Assembly: GCF_900100005.1 (NCBI RefSeq)
Contig: NZ_FNEB01000006.1
Location: 1-64,000 of the forward strand
Origin: Lutimaribacter saemankumensis
Lineage (GTDB): Bacteria > Pseudomonadota > Alphaproteobacteria > Rhodobacterales > Rhodobacteraceae
Length of the DNA stretch: 64,000 bases
Reading direction: 5' to 3'
Shown: in pieces, positions 7,664-17,661 of the stretch
Layout of the letters: each line of letters starts with the position of its first letter
How positions within the stretch are numbered: the stretch's first letter is position 1
Notes under the pieces: generated by a model
Seen by the model: the letters and a program-made list of their open reading frames with translations, nothing else
Databases searched by the model: none
What the model was told of the DNA's origin: nothing
Program-made: the position numbers and the translations under genes

Positions 7664-8821
7664 TCACCGGGGCAGCGGTGTGCGCGCCTTGTTGTAATCC
7701 TTCCAGTCCGTGATTTCGGGATAATACATCTCGCGCCATTTTCGCACCCGCGGGTTCATGTACCGCCGCCAGACCGGAGGCACCATCGCGGCCATGGTCA
7801 TGACCGGATAGCCATAGGGCAGTTGCGGGGCGTCGGCCTGGGTGTAGTTCTGCAGCAGCGGGAAACGGCGGTCCGGCTTGTAGTGGTGGTCAGAATGGCG
7901 CTGCAGGTTGATCAAAAGCCAGTTTGACGCCTTGTGCGCCGCGTTCCAGCTGTGATGCGGTTTGACATGTTCGTACTTGCCGTCGCCCAGATGTTTGCGG
8001 GTCAGGCCGTAATGTTCGACATAGTTGACCAGTTCCAGCTGCCAGATCGCAACGAAGGCCTGCCAGACGAACAGCAACAGCCCCTCCCATCCGCCGACGA
8101 TCAACGCCAGCGCCAGCATCAGGCCCTGAAGCGCCCAGTAGCGCCAGAACGGGTTTTTCGGGCTTGTCCACGGCTCGTCCCGGCGGGCCAGCATGTCCTT
8201 TTCGGCCTTGAAGGACGACAGCAGGGATTCCTTGAGAACGCGCGGAAAGAACCGGTGGAAGCCCTCGTTGTAGCGCGCGGTCACCGGGTCGCGTGGTGTG
8301 CCGACATGGATGTGATGCACCCGCAGGTGTTCGGACCGGAAATGCGAATACAGCACCATGGCCAGCAGGATATCGCCCAGCCAGCGTTCGGTGTCGTTTT
8401 TCTGGTGCATCAACTCGTGGCTGTAATTGATGCCGACAGTGCCGGTAATCACACCCATGCCGAAGAACAGCACGATGGTTTCGAGAGCGTTCAGATCCGC
8501 ATCCCCCGGCCCTGTGACGTACCAGATGATGCCAAACAGGGTGACGAACTGGGCAAAGGGCCAGATCAACGTGATCGCACGATACCACGTCAGCCGCGCG
8601 TCATCGGTTTCAGGATCGGCGTTGTCCAGGTTCAGCCCGAGGATCGCGTCCAGGATCGAAAAGAAATACCAGGTCATCACCGGCAACAGCACCACAGCCC
8701 AGCCGCCCTTGATCGCGCCAAACCATGCCACCGGTATCAACAGAAGGCTCATCCAGAACGGCAGGGCATCGCGCAGTTGCGCCGCCCGGTCTGAGGGTAT
8801 TTGTATGTAACGTTCAGCCAT
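7664..8821 (-). CDS. alkB: Alkane 1-monooxygenase (AlkB)
   Basis: The protein has 385 residues and is an integral-membrane non-haem di-iron hydroxylase. The histidine boxes are HELMH (about 135-139), HFRSEHLRVHH (about 160-170) and LQRHSDHH near residue 315. The AlkB signature NYVEHYG is also present. The family hydroxylates medium-chain n-alkanes at the terminal carbon with electrons from rubredoxin; no rubredoxin gene is seen nearby. The start at 8821 overlaps the mutY 3' end by 8 bp, so the two genes are probably cotranscribed. The actual chain-length range is unknown. Confidence 0.93.
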   Translation of the reverse strand: MAERYIQIPSDRAAQLRDALPFWMSLLLIPVAWFGAIKGGWAVVLLPVMTWYFFSILDAILGLNLDNADPETDDARLTWYRAITLIWPFAQFVTLFGIIWYVTGPGDADLNALETIVLFFGMGVITGTVGINYSHELMHQKNDTERWLGDILLAMVLYSHFRSEHLRVHHIHVGTPRDPVTARYNEGFHRFFPRVLKESLLSSFKAEKDMLARRDEPWTSPKNPFWRYWALQGLMLALALIVGGWEGLLLFVWQAFVAIWQLELVNYVEHYGLTRKHLGDGKYEHVKPHHSWNAAHKASNWLLINLQRHSDHHYKPDRRFPLLQNYTQADAPQLPYGYPVMTMAAMVPPVWRRYMNPRVRKWREMYYPEITDWKDYNKARTPLPR

Positions 8822-9908
8822 GGCCGGTGTCCTCGACGGTGCCTGCATCTTCTGCCGCAAATCCGCTGCGGGCAAGATCGAACACCTTGCGCATCGCGGT
8901 GGGCAGATCAGCGGGGCGAAACTCGTGACGGGGCACGAAATGCCCGCGATCCGGTTTTGCGTCAATCGGCAGCTCTGCGATCAGGACTTTTAGCCGCAAA
9001 TGGAAATGCGTGAAGGTGTGCCGCGCCTCTTCCCCCAGCATTTGCCAATCGGCGGGCAAGGGTTGATTGCGGTCTGGCTGGACCTCGGACCATTCGCTGC
9101 CCGGCCAGCCCAGCATTCCACCCAGAAGGCCACTGTCGGGCCGCCGTTCCAGCAGCCAGGCGCCGTCCGCGCGGCGTCCGACATAGGCGTAGCCGACGCG
9201 AACCGGCTTGGCCTTTTTCGGCAGTTTGCGTGGCAGATCGGGTGCGGTGCCAGCGGCGCGTGCCTGACAAGGGGCGCGCCAAGGGCAGATGCCGCAGGCG
9301 GGGTTGCGCGGGGTGCAGATCGTCGCCCCGAGATCCATGACCGCCTGTGCATAGTCGCCGGGGCGGTCTTGTGGTGTCAGGGCCTCGGCCAGTTGGGTAA
9401 GTTCGCGTTTCGCGGTGGGCAAGGGGGTGACCACATCGAACAGCCGCGCCATCACGCGTTCCACGTTTCCATCGACCACGGTCGCAGGACGGTCGAACGC
9501 GATCGCCGCGATCGCCGCGGCGGTGTAGGGGCCTATTCCGGGCAGATCGGCCAGCTTGTCGGCGGAATCGGGAAACCGGCCGCCGTAATCGGCCACGACC
9601 GTGCGCGCGCATTTCAGCAGGTTGCGGGCGCGGGCGTAGTATCCAAGCCCTGCCCATTCGGCCATGACCTGGGTGTCCTCGGCGGCGGCAAGGTCGGACA
9701 CGGTGGGCCAGCGCAGGGTGAACCGGTGAAAGTAACCGCGCACTGCGGCGACGGTTGTCTGCTGCAGCATCACCTCGGACAGCCAGACGGCATAGGGATC
9801 GGGCCGCTTGCCCGCCCGCCGATCGGCGGGCGACACGCGCCATGGCATGTCGCGGGCGTGCCGGTCATACCATGCCAGGATGTCTTTGGACTGCGGCATG
9901 TCACGCAA
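8814..9908 (-). CDS. mutY: Adenine DNA glycosylase MutY
   Basis: The protein has 364 residues. Glu45 in LSEVMLQQT and Asp146 in VVDGN are the catalytic pair. The helix-hairpin-helix is LPGIGPYTAA (122-131). The [4Fe-4S] ligands are C198-x6-C205-x2-C208-x5-C214. The C-terminal half (from about 230) is the NUDIX-like 8-oxoguanine recognition domain. It removes adenine mispaired with 8-oxoguanine. The start is taken as TTG at 9908, because GGAGG lies 8 bases before it and is too far from the next ATG. Confidence 0.95.
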   Translation of the reverse strand: MRDMPQSKDILAWYDRHARDMPWRVSPADRRAGKRPDPYAVWLSEVMLQQTTVAAVRGYFHRFTLRWPTVSDLAAAEDTQVMAEWAGLGYYARARNLLKCARTVVADYGGRFPDSADKLADLPGIGPYTAAAIAAIAFDRPATVVDGNVERVMARLFDVVTPLPTAKRELTQLAEALTPQDRPGDYAQAVMDLGATICTPRNPACGICPWRAPCQARAAGTAPDLPRKLPKKAKPVRVGYAYVGRRADGAWLLERRPDSGLLGGMLGWPGSEWSEVQPDRNQPLPADWQMLGEEARHTFTHFHLRLKVLIAELPIDAKPDRGHFVPRHEFRPADLPTAMRKVFDLARSGFAAEDAGTVEDTGHG

Positions 9909-9990
9909 TGTTTATTCCTCCGTGTCGCCGGTTTCGCTGGCACGAGCCGTACCAATCCCTAGAATAGTTCGGAACGCAAGGATGCAAGCG

Positions 9991-10512
9991 ATGTCACAGC
10001 GCACAGGCAGCACGTATGGATTTGCCCGCACCTCGAGCCTTTTGCAGAAACGAATCAGGAAGGCCAGCGAGGGGCGCGGCTTTGCCGTGACGCGGTTGCT
10101 GACGCATTGGGATGAGGTCGTGGGTGAGGATATCGCCCGCATCGCCCGGCCGGTCGATGTGAAATACGGCCGTCAGGGAATGGGTGCGACGCTTACCGTC
10201 CTGACCACGGGGGCGCAGGCCCCGATGCTGGAAATGCAAAAGGAAAAGCTGCGCGAAAAGGTGAATGCCGTCTACGGTTACAACGCGATCGCCCGGCTGC
10301 GCATCACGCAGACCGCGCCGACAGGTTTCGCCGAAGGTCAGGCCGTGTTCCAGCCGGCGCCCAAGGCCGCGACGGCCGCCCCTGATCCGCAATTGACGCA
10401 GGCCGCCGCCCAGGTGGCCGGGGACGTTCGGGATGTCGGATTGCGCGATGCGCTTGAAGTTCTGGCACGCAACGTTCTATCCAAGGCCAAGCAAACGAAA
10501 GGGGACCACTAG
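9991..10512 (+). CDS. DUF721/DciA-like protein
   Basis: The protein has 173 residues. The region LLTHWDEVVGEDIARIARPVDVKYG is the DUF721 signature; this family includes DciA, a loader of the replicative helicase in bacteria without DnaC. The alphaproteobacterial members are longer and I cannot tell whether this one has that role. I chose ATG 9991 because AAGGA sits 8 bases upstream; ATG 9982 in the same frame is an alternative. The gene diverges from mutY and its stop touches the start of the DsbA-like gene. Confidence 0.8.
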   Translation: MSQRTGSTYGFARTSSLLQKRIRKASEGRGFAVTRLLTHWDEVVGEDIARIARPVDVKYGRQGMGATLTVLTTGAQAPMLEMQKEKLREKVNAVYGYNAIARLRITQTAPTGFAEGQAVFQPAPKAATAAPDPQLTQAAAQVAGDVRDVGLRDALEVLARNVLSKAKQTKGDH

Positions 10513-11178
10513 ATGGACCGCAGGACTGTGATTATCGGGGCCGGGGCGCTTGTTCTGGCCGCAGGGGCGGGGCTGTTTTCATTCGGCGGAAGCCGGGGCA
10601 GCCTGCCTGACCTTGGCGCGGCGAATGCCCAGCAGGCCGCCGATGTCGACACCTCCAGCGTCGTTGAAATGGCGATGGGATCCGAGGACGCGCCGGTCAC
10701 GCTGATCGAATACGCGTCGTTTACCTGCCCGCATTGCGCGTCGTTTCATGTCGGGCCCGGGGCGCGGCTCAAGTCCGAGTATGTGGATACTGGCAAGGTC
10801 CGGTTCATCTATCGCGACGTCTATTTCGACCGCCCTGGCCTGTGGGCGTCTATGGTGGCGCGCTGCAGCCCCGAACGGTTCTTCGGAATTGCCGACATGC
10901 TCTACAAGCAGCAGCGTGAATGGATCGGTGGTGGTCAACCCGCCGAGATCGCCGAAAACCTGCGCAAGATCGGCCGTGTGGCGGGGCTGTCGGATGAGCA
11001 GCTCGATACCTGCCTGAGCGATGCCGAAAAGGCGCAAACGCTTGTCGCCTGGTTCCAGCAGAACGCCGAGGCGGATCAGATCAATTCCACCCCGTCGCTG
11101 GTCATCAATGGCGAAAAGTATTCCAACATGTCGTGGGACGATCTCAAGGCGATCATCGACGAAAAGCTGGGTGAGTGA
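10513..11178 (+). CDS. DsbA-family thiol:disulfide oxidoreductase
   Basis: The protein has 221 residues. An N-terminal signal segment begins MDRRTVIIGAGALVLAAGAG, and its twin arginines could make it a Tat substrate. The thioredoxin-fold active site is CPHC at 72-75 (SFTCPHCASFH), with a cis-Pro loop near STPSLVINGE. It probably introduces or isomerises disulfides in the periplasm. The start directly abuts the stop of the DUF721 gene, and the stop overlaps the next start by one base. Confidence 0.92.
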   Translation: MDRRTVIIGAGALVLAAGAGLFSFGGSRGSLPDLGAANAQQAADVDTSSVVEMAMGSEDAPVTLIEYASFTCPHCASFHVGPGARLKSEYVDTGKVRFIYRDVYFDRPGLWASMVARCSPERFFGIADMLYKQQREWIGGGQPAEIAENLRKIGRVAGLSDEQLDTCLSDAEKAQTLVAWFQQNAEADQINSTPSLVINGEKYSNMSWDDLKAIIDEKLGE

Positions 11179-12290
11179 TGGCAGCGCCGCTTGAAGGTCT
11201 GAAAGTCGTCGAACTGGCGCGTATCCTGGCCGGCCCCTGGGCCGGTCAGACGCTGTCTGATCTGGGTGCCGAGGTCATCAAGGTCGAGGCGCTGAACGGG
11301 GATGACACGCGCCAGTGGGGCCCGCCATTCATCGAGCGCGGCAACGACAAGACGGCGGCCTATTTCCACAGCTGCAACCGCGGCAAGAAGTCCGTCGCCG
11401 TCGATTTCCGCACCCCCGAAGGGCAGGAGCGTGTGCGCGAACTGGTGCGCGATGCCGATATTCTGATCGAGAACTTCAAGGTCGGCGGCCTTGCGAAATA
11501 CGGCCTGGATTACGAAAGCCTTGCGGAAATCAATCCGGGGCTGATCTATTGCTCGATCACGGGGTTCGGCCAGACCGGCCCTTATGCCCACCGCGCCGGG
11601 TACGATTACATCATCCAGGGGATGTCCGGGTTCATGTCGATCACCGGCGACCCGGACGGCCAGCCGCAGCGCGCCGGTGTGGCGATCACCGACCTGTTTA
11701 CCGGGCTGTATTCGGTCACCGGTATCCTTGCGGCGCTGCATCAGCGGAAAAGCACCGGCAAGGGGCAGCATATCGACATGGCGCTACTGGATTGCGCGGT
11801 GTCGGCCATGGCGAACCAGGCGATGAACTACCTTGCGACGGGCACACCGCCGGGACGGACAGGAAATTACCATCCCAACCTGACGCCCTATCAGGTGTTC
11901 GATTGTGCTGACGGGTTCATCATTATCGCGACCGGCAACGACGGGCAGTATCAGCGCCTCTGCAAGTTGCTTGGCCTCGACTGGATGACCGAAGATCCGA
12001 AGTTCCTGAAGAACGCAGACCGTGTGGCGAACCGCCCCGAGATGATCGATCTGCTGATGGCGGAAACCCGCAAGTGGTCTAAGGCTGAACTGCTGGCAGG
12101 CTGCGAGGATCAGGGTATTCCCGCCGGACCCATCAACGACATGTCCGAGGTGTTTGCCGATCCGCATGTACAGGCGCGCGGCATGCAGATCGAACTGGAT
12201 GGCGTTCCGGGTGTGCGGTCGCCCTTCCGGTTTTCCGGGGCGGATCTGGCGTTGGACCGGCCGTCGCCGAAGCTGAACGAAGACGGCTGA
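11178..12290 (+). CDS. CaiB/BaiF family (class III) CoA-transferase
   Basis: The protein has 370 residues. The N-terminus LEGLKVVELARILAGPWAGQTLSDLGAEVIKVE and the segment GVAITDLFTGLYSVTGILAAL, which holds the likely catalytic Asp (about residue 173), are diagnostic of class III CoA-transferases. They move CoA between acids, often oxalate/formate, carnitine or succinate partners. The acyl substrate cannot be deduced here. The gene is the third in a tight operon with the DUF721 and DsbA-like genes. The stop codon abuts, with no gap, that of the convergent peroxidase. Confidence 0.92.
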   Translation: MAAPLEGLKVVELARILAGPWAGQTLSDLGAEVIKVEALNGDDTRQWGPPFIERGNDKTAAYFHSCNRGKKSVAVDFRTPEGQERVRELVRDADILIENFKVGGLAKYGLDYESLAEINPGLIYCSITGFGQTGPYAHRAGYDYIIQGMSGFMSITGDPDGQPQRAGVAITDLFTGLYSVTGILAALHQRKSTGKGQHIDMALLDCAVSAMANQAMNYLATGTPPGRTGNYHPNLTPYQVFDCADGFIIIATGNDGQYQRLCKLLGLDWMTEDPKFLKNADRVANRPEMIDLLMAETRKWSKAELLAGCEDQGIPAGPINDMSEVFADPHVQARGMQIELDGVPGVRSPFRFSGADLALDRPSPKLNEDG

Positions 12291-12848
12291 TCAGCTTTTC
12301 GGCAAAAGCCCCTCGATACGGCTGACCACCTTGCCCGAGGTCGGACGCACCGGCGAGCCCCAGGTTTCAAGGACCGTCCCGTCCGGCCCGATCAGGATCT
12401 TGTTGAAGTTCCATCCCGGCGTGAACCCGGCCGTGTCCTGCACCCATCTGTAGAACGGGTGCGCTTCGGCCCCTTTGACATGGGTGATCGTGGTCATGGG
12501 CAGGGTCAGGTCAAAATTCACGTCGCAGAACTCTTTCACCTCTTCCTCGCTGGACAGTTCCTGCCGGAAATCGTTCGACGGAACGGCCAGCACCAGCAGG
12601 CCCCTGGACCCGTAGCGGTCATGCAGCTCCTGCAGCGCGTCGTATTGCGGCGTGAACCCGCAGCGCGAGGCGGTGTTCACCACCAGCACCGGTTTGCCGC
12701 GCCAGTCGGCGAGATCGATCTTGCCGCCGTCGATCGAGTCAAAGCTGAAGTCCGCCGCGCGCGCCATCGGGGCCAGGACGAAAAGCGCTGCAAGCGCAAG
12801 ACAGGCCAACATCAGCGGGGCGTAGGATTTTCTAAGAGCAGAGATCAC
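12291..12848 (-). CDS. Glutathione peroxidase-family protein, exported
   Basis: The protein has 185 residues from GTG 12848, which has AAAGGACC 9 bases upstream. The N-terminus (LMLACLALAALFVLAPMARA) is a signal peptide, so the enzyme is probably periplasmic. NTASRCGFTPQY holds the peroxidatic Cys, and WNFNKILIGPDG is the conserved Trp/Asn segment of the family. It is a Cys-type enzyme that probably uses thioredoxin or another thiol rather than glutathione. Starting at the internal ATG (12812) would shorten the signal peptide. Confidence 0.9.
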   Translation of the reverse strand: MISALRKSYAPLMLACLALAALFVLAPMARAADFSFDSIDGGKIDLADWRGKPVLVVNTASRCGFTPQYDALQELHDRYGSRGLLVLAVPSNDFRQELSSEEEVKEFCDVNFDLTLPMTTITHVKGAEAHPFYRWVQDTAGFTPGWNFNKILIGPDGTVLETWGSPVRPTSGKVVSRIEGLLPKS

Positions 12849-12986
12849 GGCAATCGGTCCTTTTGAAAGTGGTCTTTCGAGTATTCGTTTCACGTAACCC
12901 GCCGGATCACCAATTCCACCCGGCTGCGACACTCTTGCCAAGCCCGCGCCCGCGCGTAACGATGCCCCGCGACAGGGGAGGACGGC

Positions 12987-14396
12987 ATGATCGACAAACT
13001 GCAGGCCATCGTTGGCGACGCCAACGTGATGACAGGTGCAGACCGGGCAAGATGGATGAAGGAGTGGACGGGCTATTTCCCGTCCGATCCCATCGCTGTG
13101 GTGCGCCCGGGCAGCACCGAAGAGGTCGCCGCCATCGTCAAGCTGGCGAATGAAACGGGTACGCCCGTCGTTCCGGTCTCCGGTAATACCGGGCTTGCGG
13201 GCGGCACGCAGGCCAACGGGGCGATTGCCCTGTCGCTGGACAGGATGAACCGTATCCGTGAAATCCGACCCGCCGCGCGCACGGCAATCGTCGAGGCCGG
13301 CGTTATCCTGTCCGATCTGCACGCCGCCGCCGAGGCGCAGGGATTGATCTTTCCGCTGACGTTCGGGGCCAAGGGGTCGGCCATGATCGGCGGGGCCCTG
13401 TCCACAAATGCCGGGGGATCGAACGTGCTGCGCTATGGCAATACGCGCGATCTTGTTCTGGGGGTCGAGGCGGTCTTGCCGACTGGCGAAATCGTCAACC
13501 TGATGAGCGAGCTGCACAAGGACAACTCGGGCTATAACCTCAAGCACCTTCTGATCGGGGCCGAGGGGACGCTTGGGATAATCACCGGCGCGGTGCTCAA
13601 GCTGGCACCGAAGCCGCAAGCTTACGCCACGGCGATGGTTGCCGTGCCGAGCCTGGATCAGGCGTTGGTTTTGCTGAACCGGTTGCAAGAGGCCACCGGC
13701 GGCGCGGTCGAGGCGTTCGAATACATGCCGCGCAATTACGTCGAGGCGCATATGGGGCTGAACCCTGCGAACCGGGCGCCGTTCGACGCGATGCACGACA
13801 TCAACATCATGGTCGAAGTCGGCGCCACCGCAGCCCGCGATGTCGAACCGGGCCCGGATGGCACGGTTCCGATCGCGGCGCATCTGGAACAGACGCTGGC
13901 CGACATGTTCGAAGAGGGTTTGCTGCTGGACGCGGTGGTTGCTCAAAACCAGGCGCAACGCCAGGCGATGTGGGAACGGCGCGAGGCCGCGGCCGAGGTC
14001 GTTCTGGGTGCGGGCAAGCCGGTATCGAACAACGACATCGCCGTTCCGCTGGACAAGGTCAGCGTGTTTCTCGACCGCATGGGCGCGCGCCTGCAATCGC
14101 TGGACCCGGAGGCCGAGCCGATCCTCGTGGCGCATCTGGGGGATGGCAACGTGCATTACGCAGTGTGGCTGAGCAAGGAAGATCCCGCGCTAAAGGACGC
14201 CGTGACCGAGGCGGTCGAAGACGAGGTGCTGCGCCTTGGCGGATCGTTCTCGGCCGAGCATGGGATTGGCCAGGGCAAGCTGTCTTCGATGGCGCGGCGC
14301 AAGGACAAGGTGGCTCTGGCCGCGATGCGCGCGATCAAGCAGGCGCTGGATCCAAAGGGTATCCTGAACCCCGGCAAGGTGCTGCCGCCGGCTTGA
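12987..14396 (+). CDS. FAD-linked D-2-hydroxyacid (D-lactate/D-2-hydroxyglutarate-type) dehydrogenase
   Basis: The protein has 469 residues with an N-terminal FAD-binding domain of the VAO/PCMH type (PVVPVSGNTGLAGG, GGALSTNAGGSNVLRYGNTRD). The C-terminal FAD-oxidase domain contains HLGDGNVHY and SAEHGIGQGK, which supply metal and substrate-binding histidines in this family. It oxidises a D-2-hydroxy acid to the 2-oxo acid. D-lactate, D-2-hydroxyglutarate and glycolate enzymes share this layout, so the substrate is open. The ribosome site GGGGAGGACGGC precedes ATG 12987. Confidence 0.88.
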   Translation: MIDKLQAIVGDANVMTGADRARWMKEWTGYFPSDPIAVVRPGSTEEVAAIVKLANETGTPVVPVSGNTGLAGGTQANGAIALSLDRMNRIREIRPAARTAIVEAGVILSDLHAAAEAQGLIFPLTFGAKGSAMIGGALSTNAGGSNVLRYGNTRDLVLGVEAVLPTGEIVNLMSELHKDNSGYNLKHLLIGAEGTLGIITGAVLKLAPKPQAYATAMVAVPSLDQALVLLNRLQEATGGAVEAFEYMPRNYVEAHMGLNPANRAPFDAMHDINIMVEVGATAARDVEPGPDGTVPIAAHLEQTLADMFEEGLLLDAVVAQNQAQRQAMWERREAAAEVVLGAGKPVSNNDIAVPLDKVSVFLDRMGARLQSLDPEAEPILVAHLGDGNVHYAVWLSKEDPALKDAVTEAVEDEVLRLGGSFSAEHGIGQGKLSSMARRKDKVALAAMRAIKQALDPKGILNPGKVLPPA

Positions 14397-14415
14397 AACG
14401 GAAAGGAACCCCGCG

Positions 14416-15501
14416 ATGACCAAGCCGCGCGCCCGCGCGCTGGGCCTGCCCTTTCCCGGAACGCCGGGGCCGTTGAACGCGATCACGGATGTGGCGGGCG
14501 TGCATGTCGGCTTTGCCACTCTGACCGATCCGGCACGCGACATGCGCACGGGGGTGACGGCGATCCTGCCACGCGCAGACGCGGATCAGCCGATGCCGGT
14601 CTGGGCCGGGCAGTACAGCCTCAACGGCAATGGCGAGATGACCGGCACGCATTGGATACATGACGGTGGCTATTTCGTGGGGCCGGTGTGCATCACGAAT
14701 ACCCATGCGGTCGGTGCGGTGCATGATGGCGTGACGCGTTGGATGCTAGGGCGATACGCCGATTTCTATCGTGACAATCACGCCTGGATCATGCCGGTGG
14801 TTGCCGAAACCTATGACGGTGTGCTGAACGATATCACCGCGATGCATGTCACCGCGCAACATGCCATCGATGCGCTGGACGCGGCCGCGCCGGGGCCGGT
14901 CGCCGAAGGATCGGTGGGAGGCGGCAACGGCATGATCGCCTATGACTTCAAGGGCGGGACAGGAACGTCATCCCGTGTCGTCGACATCGGCGGAGAGACA
15001 TTCACGATCGGCGCGCTGGTCCAGGCCAACCATGGCCGGCGACCTTGGCTTAGCGTTCTGGGCCAGCCTGTCGGACAGTTGATGCCGGACGAGCAACTGT
15101 TCGAAACCGAGTTCGGCTCCATCATCGTTGTTTTGGGAACGGATGCGCCGCTGTCGCCGGTTTCGCTGCGGCACCTTGCGCGGCGCGCGGCCATCGGCAT
15201 CGGGCGGGGCGGGACACCGGGCGGCAACAGTTCGGGCGATATCTTCCTGGCCTTCTCGGTCGCCGACCCGCAGCCGATGCCGCAACTGGCTGGGGTCGTC
15301 CGCACACGGCGCGAACTGAACCCCGAGCATCTCGACCCGCTTTACCTGGCCGCGGTCGCAGCGGTGGAAGAGGCCGTCGTGAACGCGCTTGTCGCCGGGG
15401 AAGACGTGCCAATGGTAAAGCCGCGCGGACAGGTTTGCCGCGCGATAGACACTGCGGCCCTAGCGGCGCTTTTCAGTGGATCAGGCCGCCAGCCCCTTTG
15501 A
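14416..15501 (+). CDS. DmpA-type aminopeptidase (peptidase family S58/P1)
   Basis: The protein has 361 residues. [19 protein letters not shown] around residue 265 contains the Gly-Asn-Ser segment where these N-terminal-nucleophile enzymes cut themselves and expose the catalytic Ser. The N-terminus ([16 protein letters not shown]) is also typical. Relatives include L-aminopeptidase D-Ala-esterase/amidase and beta-peptidyl aminopeptidases. The gene follows the FAD dehydrogenase by 19 bp. Its 3' end overlaps the convergent accA gene by 21 bp. Confidence 0.9.
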   Translation: MTKPRARALGLPFPGTPGPLNAITDVAGVHVGFATLTDPARDMRTGVTAILPRADADQPMPVWAGQYSLNGNGEMTGTHWIHDGGYFVGPVCITNTHAVGAVHDGVTRWMLGRYADFYRDNHAWIMPVVAETYDGVLNDITAMHVTAQHAIDALDAAAPGPVAEGSVGGGNGMIAYDFKGGTGTSSRVVDIGGETFTIGALVQANHGRRPWLSVLGQPVGQLMPDEQLFETEFGSIIVVLGTDAPLSPVSLRHLARRAAIGIGRGGTPGGNSSGDIFLAFSVADPQPMPQLAGVVRTRRELNPEHLDPLYLAAVAAVEEAVVNALVAGEDVPMVKPRGQVCRAIDTAALAALFSGSGRQPL

Positions 15502-16443
15502 ACCCATGTCGAGGAACTTGCGGCGGCGGTCGGCGATCAGCTTGTCGCGCGACTGGCCCGACAATTCGGCCAGCATGGCGCGGACGGCCTCGCCCACGGC
15601 ATTGATCGTGGCGTCGGTGTCGCGATGCGCACCACCAAGCGGTTCGGGAATGATCCGGTCGGTCACGCCCAGTTTCTTCAGATCCTGCGCCGTCAGGCGC
15701 AGTGCCTCGGCGGCTTCGCGCATCTTTTCGGCGTCCTTCCAAAGGATCGATGCGCAGCCTTCGGGGCTGATCACCGAATAGACCGAATGTTCCAGCATGG
15801 CGACGCGGTTAGCCGTGGCAAAGGCCACCGCACCACCCGATCCGCCCTCGCCGATCACTACGCTTATCAGCGGCGTGCCGATCGCCAGGCATTTCTCGGT
15901 TGATCGCGCGATGGCCTCGGATTGGCCGCGCTCTTCCGCGCCCTTGCCGGGATAGGCGCCGGGCGTGTCGACCAGCGTGATCACCGGCAGGCCGAAGCGG
16001 TCGGCGATGTCCATCAGGCGCACGGCCTTGCGATACCCTTCGGGGCGGGCCATGCCGAAATTGCGTTCTATGCGCGACTTGGTGTCGTTGCCCTTTTCAT
16101 GGCCGATCACCATAACCGGATGTCCGTCGAACCGGGCAAGGCCGCCCATGACGGCATGATCGTCGGCAAAGTTCCGGTCGCCTGCCAGCGGGGTGTATTC
16201 AGTGAACAACGCCTCGATATAGTCGCGGCAATGCGGACGGTCGGGATGGCGCGCGACCTGGCATTTGCGCCAGGGCGTCAGCGCCTTGTAAAGATCCTGC
16301 AGCATCGCGGCGGCCTTGCGGTCCAGCGCGGCTGCCTCGTCTTCGATGTCCATTTCCTCGTTCTGACGCGCCATGGCGCGCAGTTCTTCGGCCTTGCCTT
16401 CGATTTCGGCGAGGGGTTTTTCGAAGTCGAGGTAATTTGTCAT
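15481..16443 (-). CDS. accA: Acetyl-CoA carboxylase carboxyltransferase subunit alpha
   Basis: The protein has 320 residues, full length for AccA. It begins [22 protein letters not shown]. The crotonase-fold core includes [24 protein letters not shown] and [13 protein letters not shown], which form the oxyanion and biotin-carbonyl sites. With AccD (encoded at 30252-31205) it transfers carboxylate from biotin to acetyl-CoA, the first step of fatty-acid synthesis. The last 21 bp overlap the convergent DmpA-like gene. Confidence 0.97.
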   Translation of the reverse strand: MTNYLDFEKPLAEIEGKAEELRAMARQNEEMDIEDEAAALDRKAAAMLQDLYKALTPWRKCQVARHPDRPHCRDYIEALFTEYTPLAGDRNFADDHAVMGGLARFDGHPVMVIGHEKGNDTKSRIERNFGMARPEGYRKAVRLMDIADRFGLPVITLVDTPGAYPGKGAEERGQSEAIARSTEKCLAIGTPLISVVIGEGGSGGAVAFATANRVAMLEHSVYSVISPEGCASILWKDAEKMREAAEALRLTAQDLKKLGVTDRIIPEPLGGAHRDTDATINAVGEAVRAMLAELSGQSRDKLIADRRRKFLDMGSKGLAA

Positions 16444-16504
16444 ACCGCCTGCTCCCGCTGCGTTTCTGGCTATATGGCGCTGTGCGGCGGGAATTGCAAT
16501 CACG

Positions 16505-16534
16505 ACGGGCGGCAGAGGGTGGACTGCCGCCCGT
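16505..16534 (-). terminator. Strong hairpin after the Spy-like gene
   Basis: ACGGGCGGCAG (16505-16515) pairs perfectly with CTGCCGCCCGT (16524-16534) around an 8-nt loop, 15 bp past the Spy-like stop. The minus-strand tail is not a clean T-run, so termination efficiency is uncertain. Confidence 0.6.
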
Positions 16535-16549
16535 GTTTTCCAAGTATGT

Positions 16550-16960
16550 TTACTGCGCCTGGTAGAGTGCGACCATCTGTGCGAACTGCTCTTCGCTCAG
16601 CACCTCGCGCCAGTGATCGGCGCAGGCCGAGCGCATGAGAACCAGCCTGGTTTCCATTTGTCCGACCTTCTGCGCAAGGGCCTCTCGTTCGGTTTGCGGG
16701 GCACCGTCGACAATCGCCTGACGCAGGGCTGCGCGTGCCTGGCGGGCCTCTTCTTCGATGGCCTTGCGCTTGGCCGGCATCGTCGATGTCCATTGCTTGA
16801 GGTCGGCGCGCTGGGCCTCGGTCAGGTTCAGGGCATCGGCGTTCTTAACGATGACAGGGGTGAATGCGACAATCGGAGCGGACAATTCACGCGGCCCCTC
16901 GGCCATGGCGGTGGTGGCGACAAGGGCGGCGGTGAAGGCGGCAACGGCGAAAGTTTTCAC
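16550..16960 (-). CDS. Spy/CpxP-like periplasmic LTxxQ protein
   Basis: The protein has 136 residues with a signal peptide ([20 protein letters not shown]). The mature part is almost all helical and charged, with an LTEAQR motif near residue 47 and a second, LSEEQF, near the C-terminus. These are the LTxxQ repeats of Spy/CpxP chaperones and metal-resistance proteins. One Cys (RSACADH) is present. A periplasmic stress or metal-binding role is inferred from the family. It stands alone between accA and the racemase-like gene, with its own hairpin. Confidence 0.75.
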   Translation of the reverse strand: MKTFAVAAFTAALVATTAMAEGPRELSAPIVAFTPVIVKNADALNLTEAQRADLKQWTSTMPAKRKAIEEEARQARAALRQAIVDGAPQTEREALAQKVGQMETRLVLMRSACADHWREVLSEEQFAQMVALYQAQ

Positions 16961-17039
16961 TGGTCTCTCCTTTGAAACGGTTGTGGTGTTCAGGAGATAT
17001 GTTCCAAGTTTGGAATGTGATCATTGACCCAAATCAATA

Positions 17040-17660
17040 TCAGCGAGTCATATTTGCCACTGCTGCTTCGAGAGCCAGCACAGGAGAGGTCAGCACAGGC
17101 CGCCCGAGGCTTTCCAATTGCGCCGCGGCACCCGCCATGGAAACCTGGGCAAGCACGATCACGTTGGCCGGATCAGCCTGATGGGCGTCGCGCACGGCAG
17201 CCGCGATGCACGCGGCAAAGGCCGTGACCTCGCCTGCGATGAACAAGGGCCAGTATTCGGTCAGATTCAACGGCACGATCGACGCTGACTTGCCGGATTT
17301 CACGATCTCCTGTTGCAGGAGTTCCGTGCTCGGAGCGAGCGTGCTGTCCAGCGCATAGGCCAGCAGAATGCGCCCGCCGGATTGTGCGGCCCTTGCCATC
17401 ATGGGACGGTCGATGCGGATCGCGCCCGAGTCTTCGGCGACGGTTCCGATGGTCGAGCAGGTGCAGACCACGACAGAGTCGGCATCTGCAATGGCCTGCG
17501 CGATCTCGGACGCAAGATGTGGATCGCCGCCGGCCTGGGCGCGGGTCAGCCAATCCGGGCGCACGACATGTTCGATGGCAATTCCCGGCGCATGCCGGGA
17601 TGCCAGGGTATCGAACGTCGCGCGATGGACCTCGGCGGTATGCAGAAAGGTCAGCGGCAT
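17040..17660 (-). CDS. Asp/Glu racemase-superfamily protein with one catalytic Cys
   Basis: The protein has 206 residues. VVVCTCSTIGTVAE near residue 84 is the first active-site Cys loop of the Asp/Glu/hydantoin racemase fold. The matching second loop reads VIVLAQVSMAGAA and has no Cys. A two-base racemase needs both, so the protein may catalyse a one-sided reaction (decarboxylation or isomerisation) or be a divergent racemase. It lies 1 bp from the LysE gene and is probably translated with it. Substrate unknown. Confidence 0.7.
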   Translation of the reverse strand: MPLTFLHTAEVHRATFDTLASRHAPGIAIEHVVRPDWLTRAQAGGDPHLASEIAQAIADADSVVVCTCSTIGTVAEDSGAIRIDRPMMARAAQSGGRILLAYALDSTLAPSTELLQQEIVKSGKSASIVPLNLTEYWPLFIAGEVTAFAACIAAAVRDAHQADPANVIVLAQVSMAGAAAQLESLGRPVLTSPVLALEAAVANMTR

Positions 17661-17661
17661 C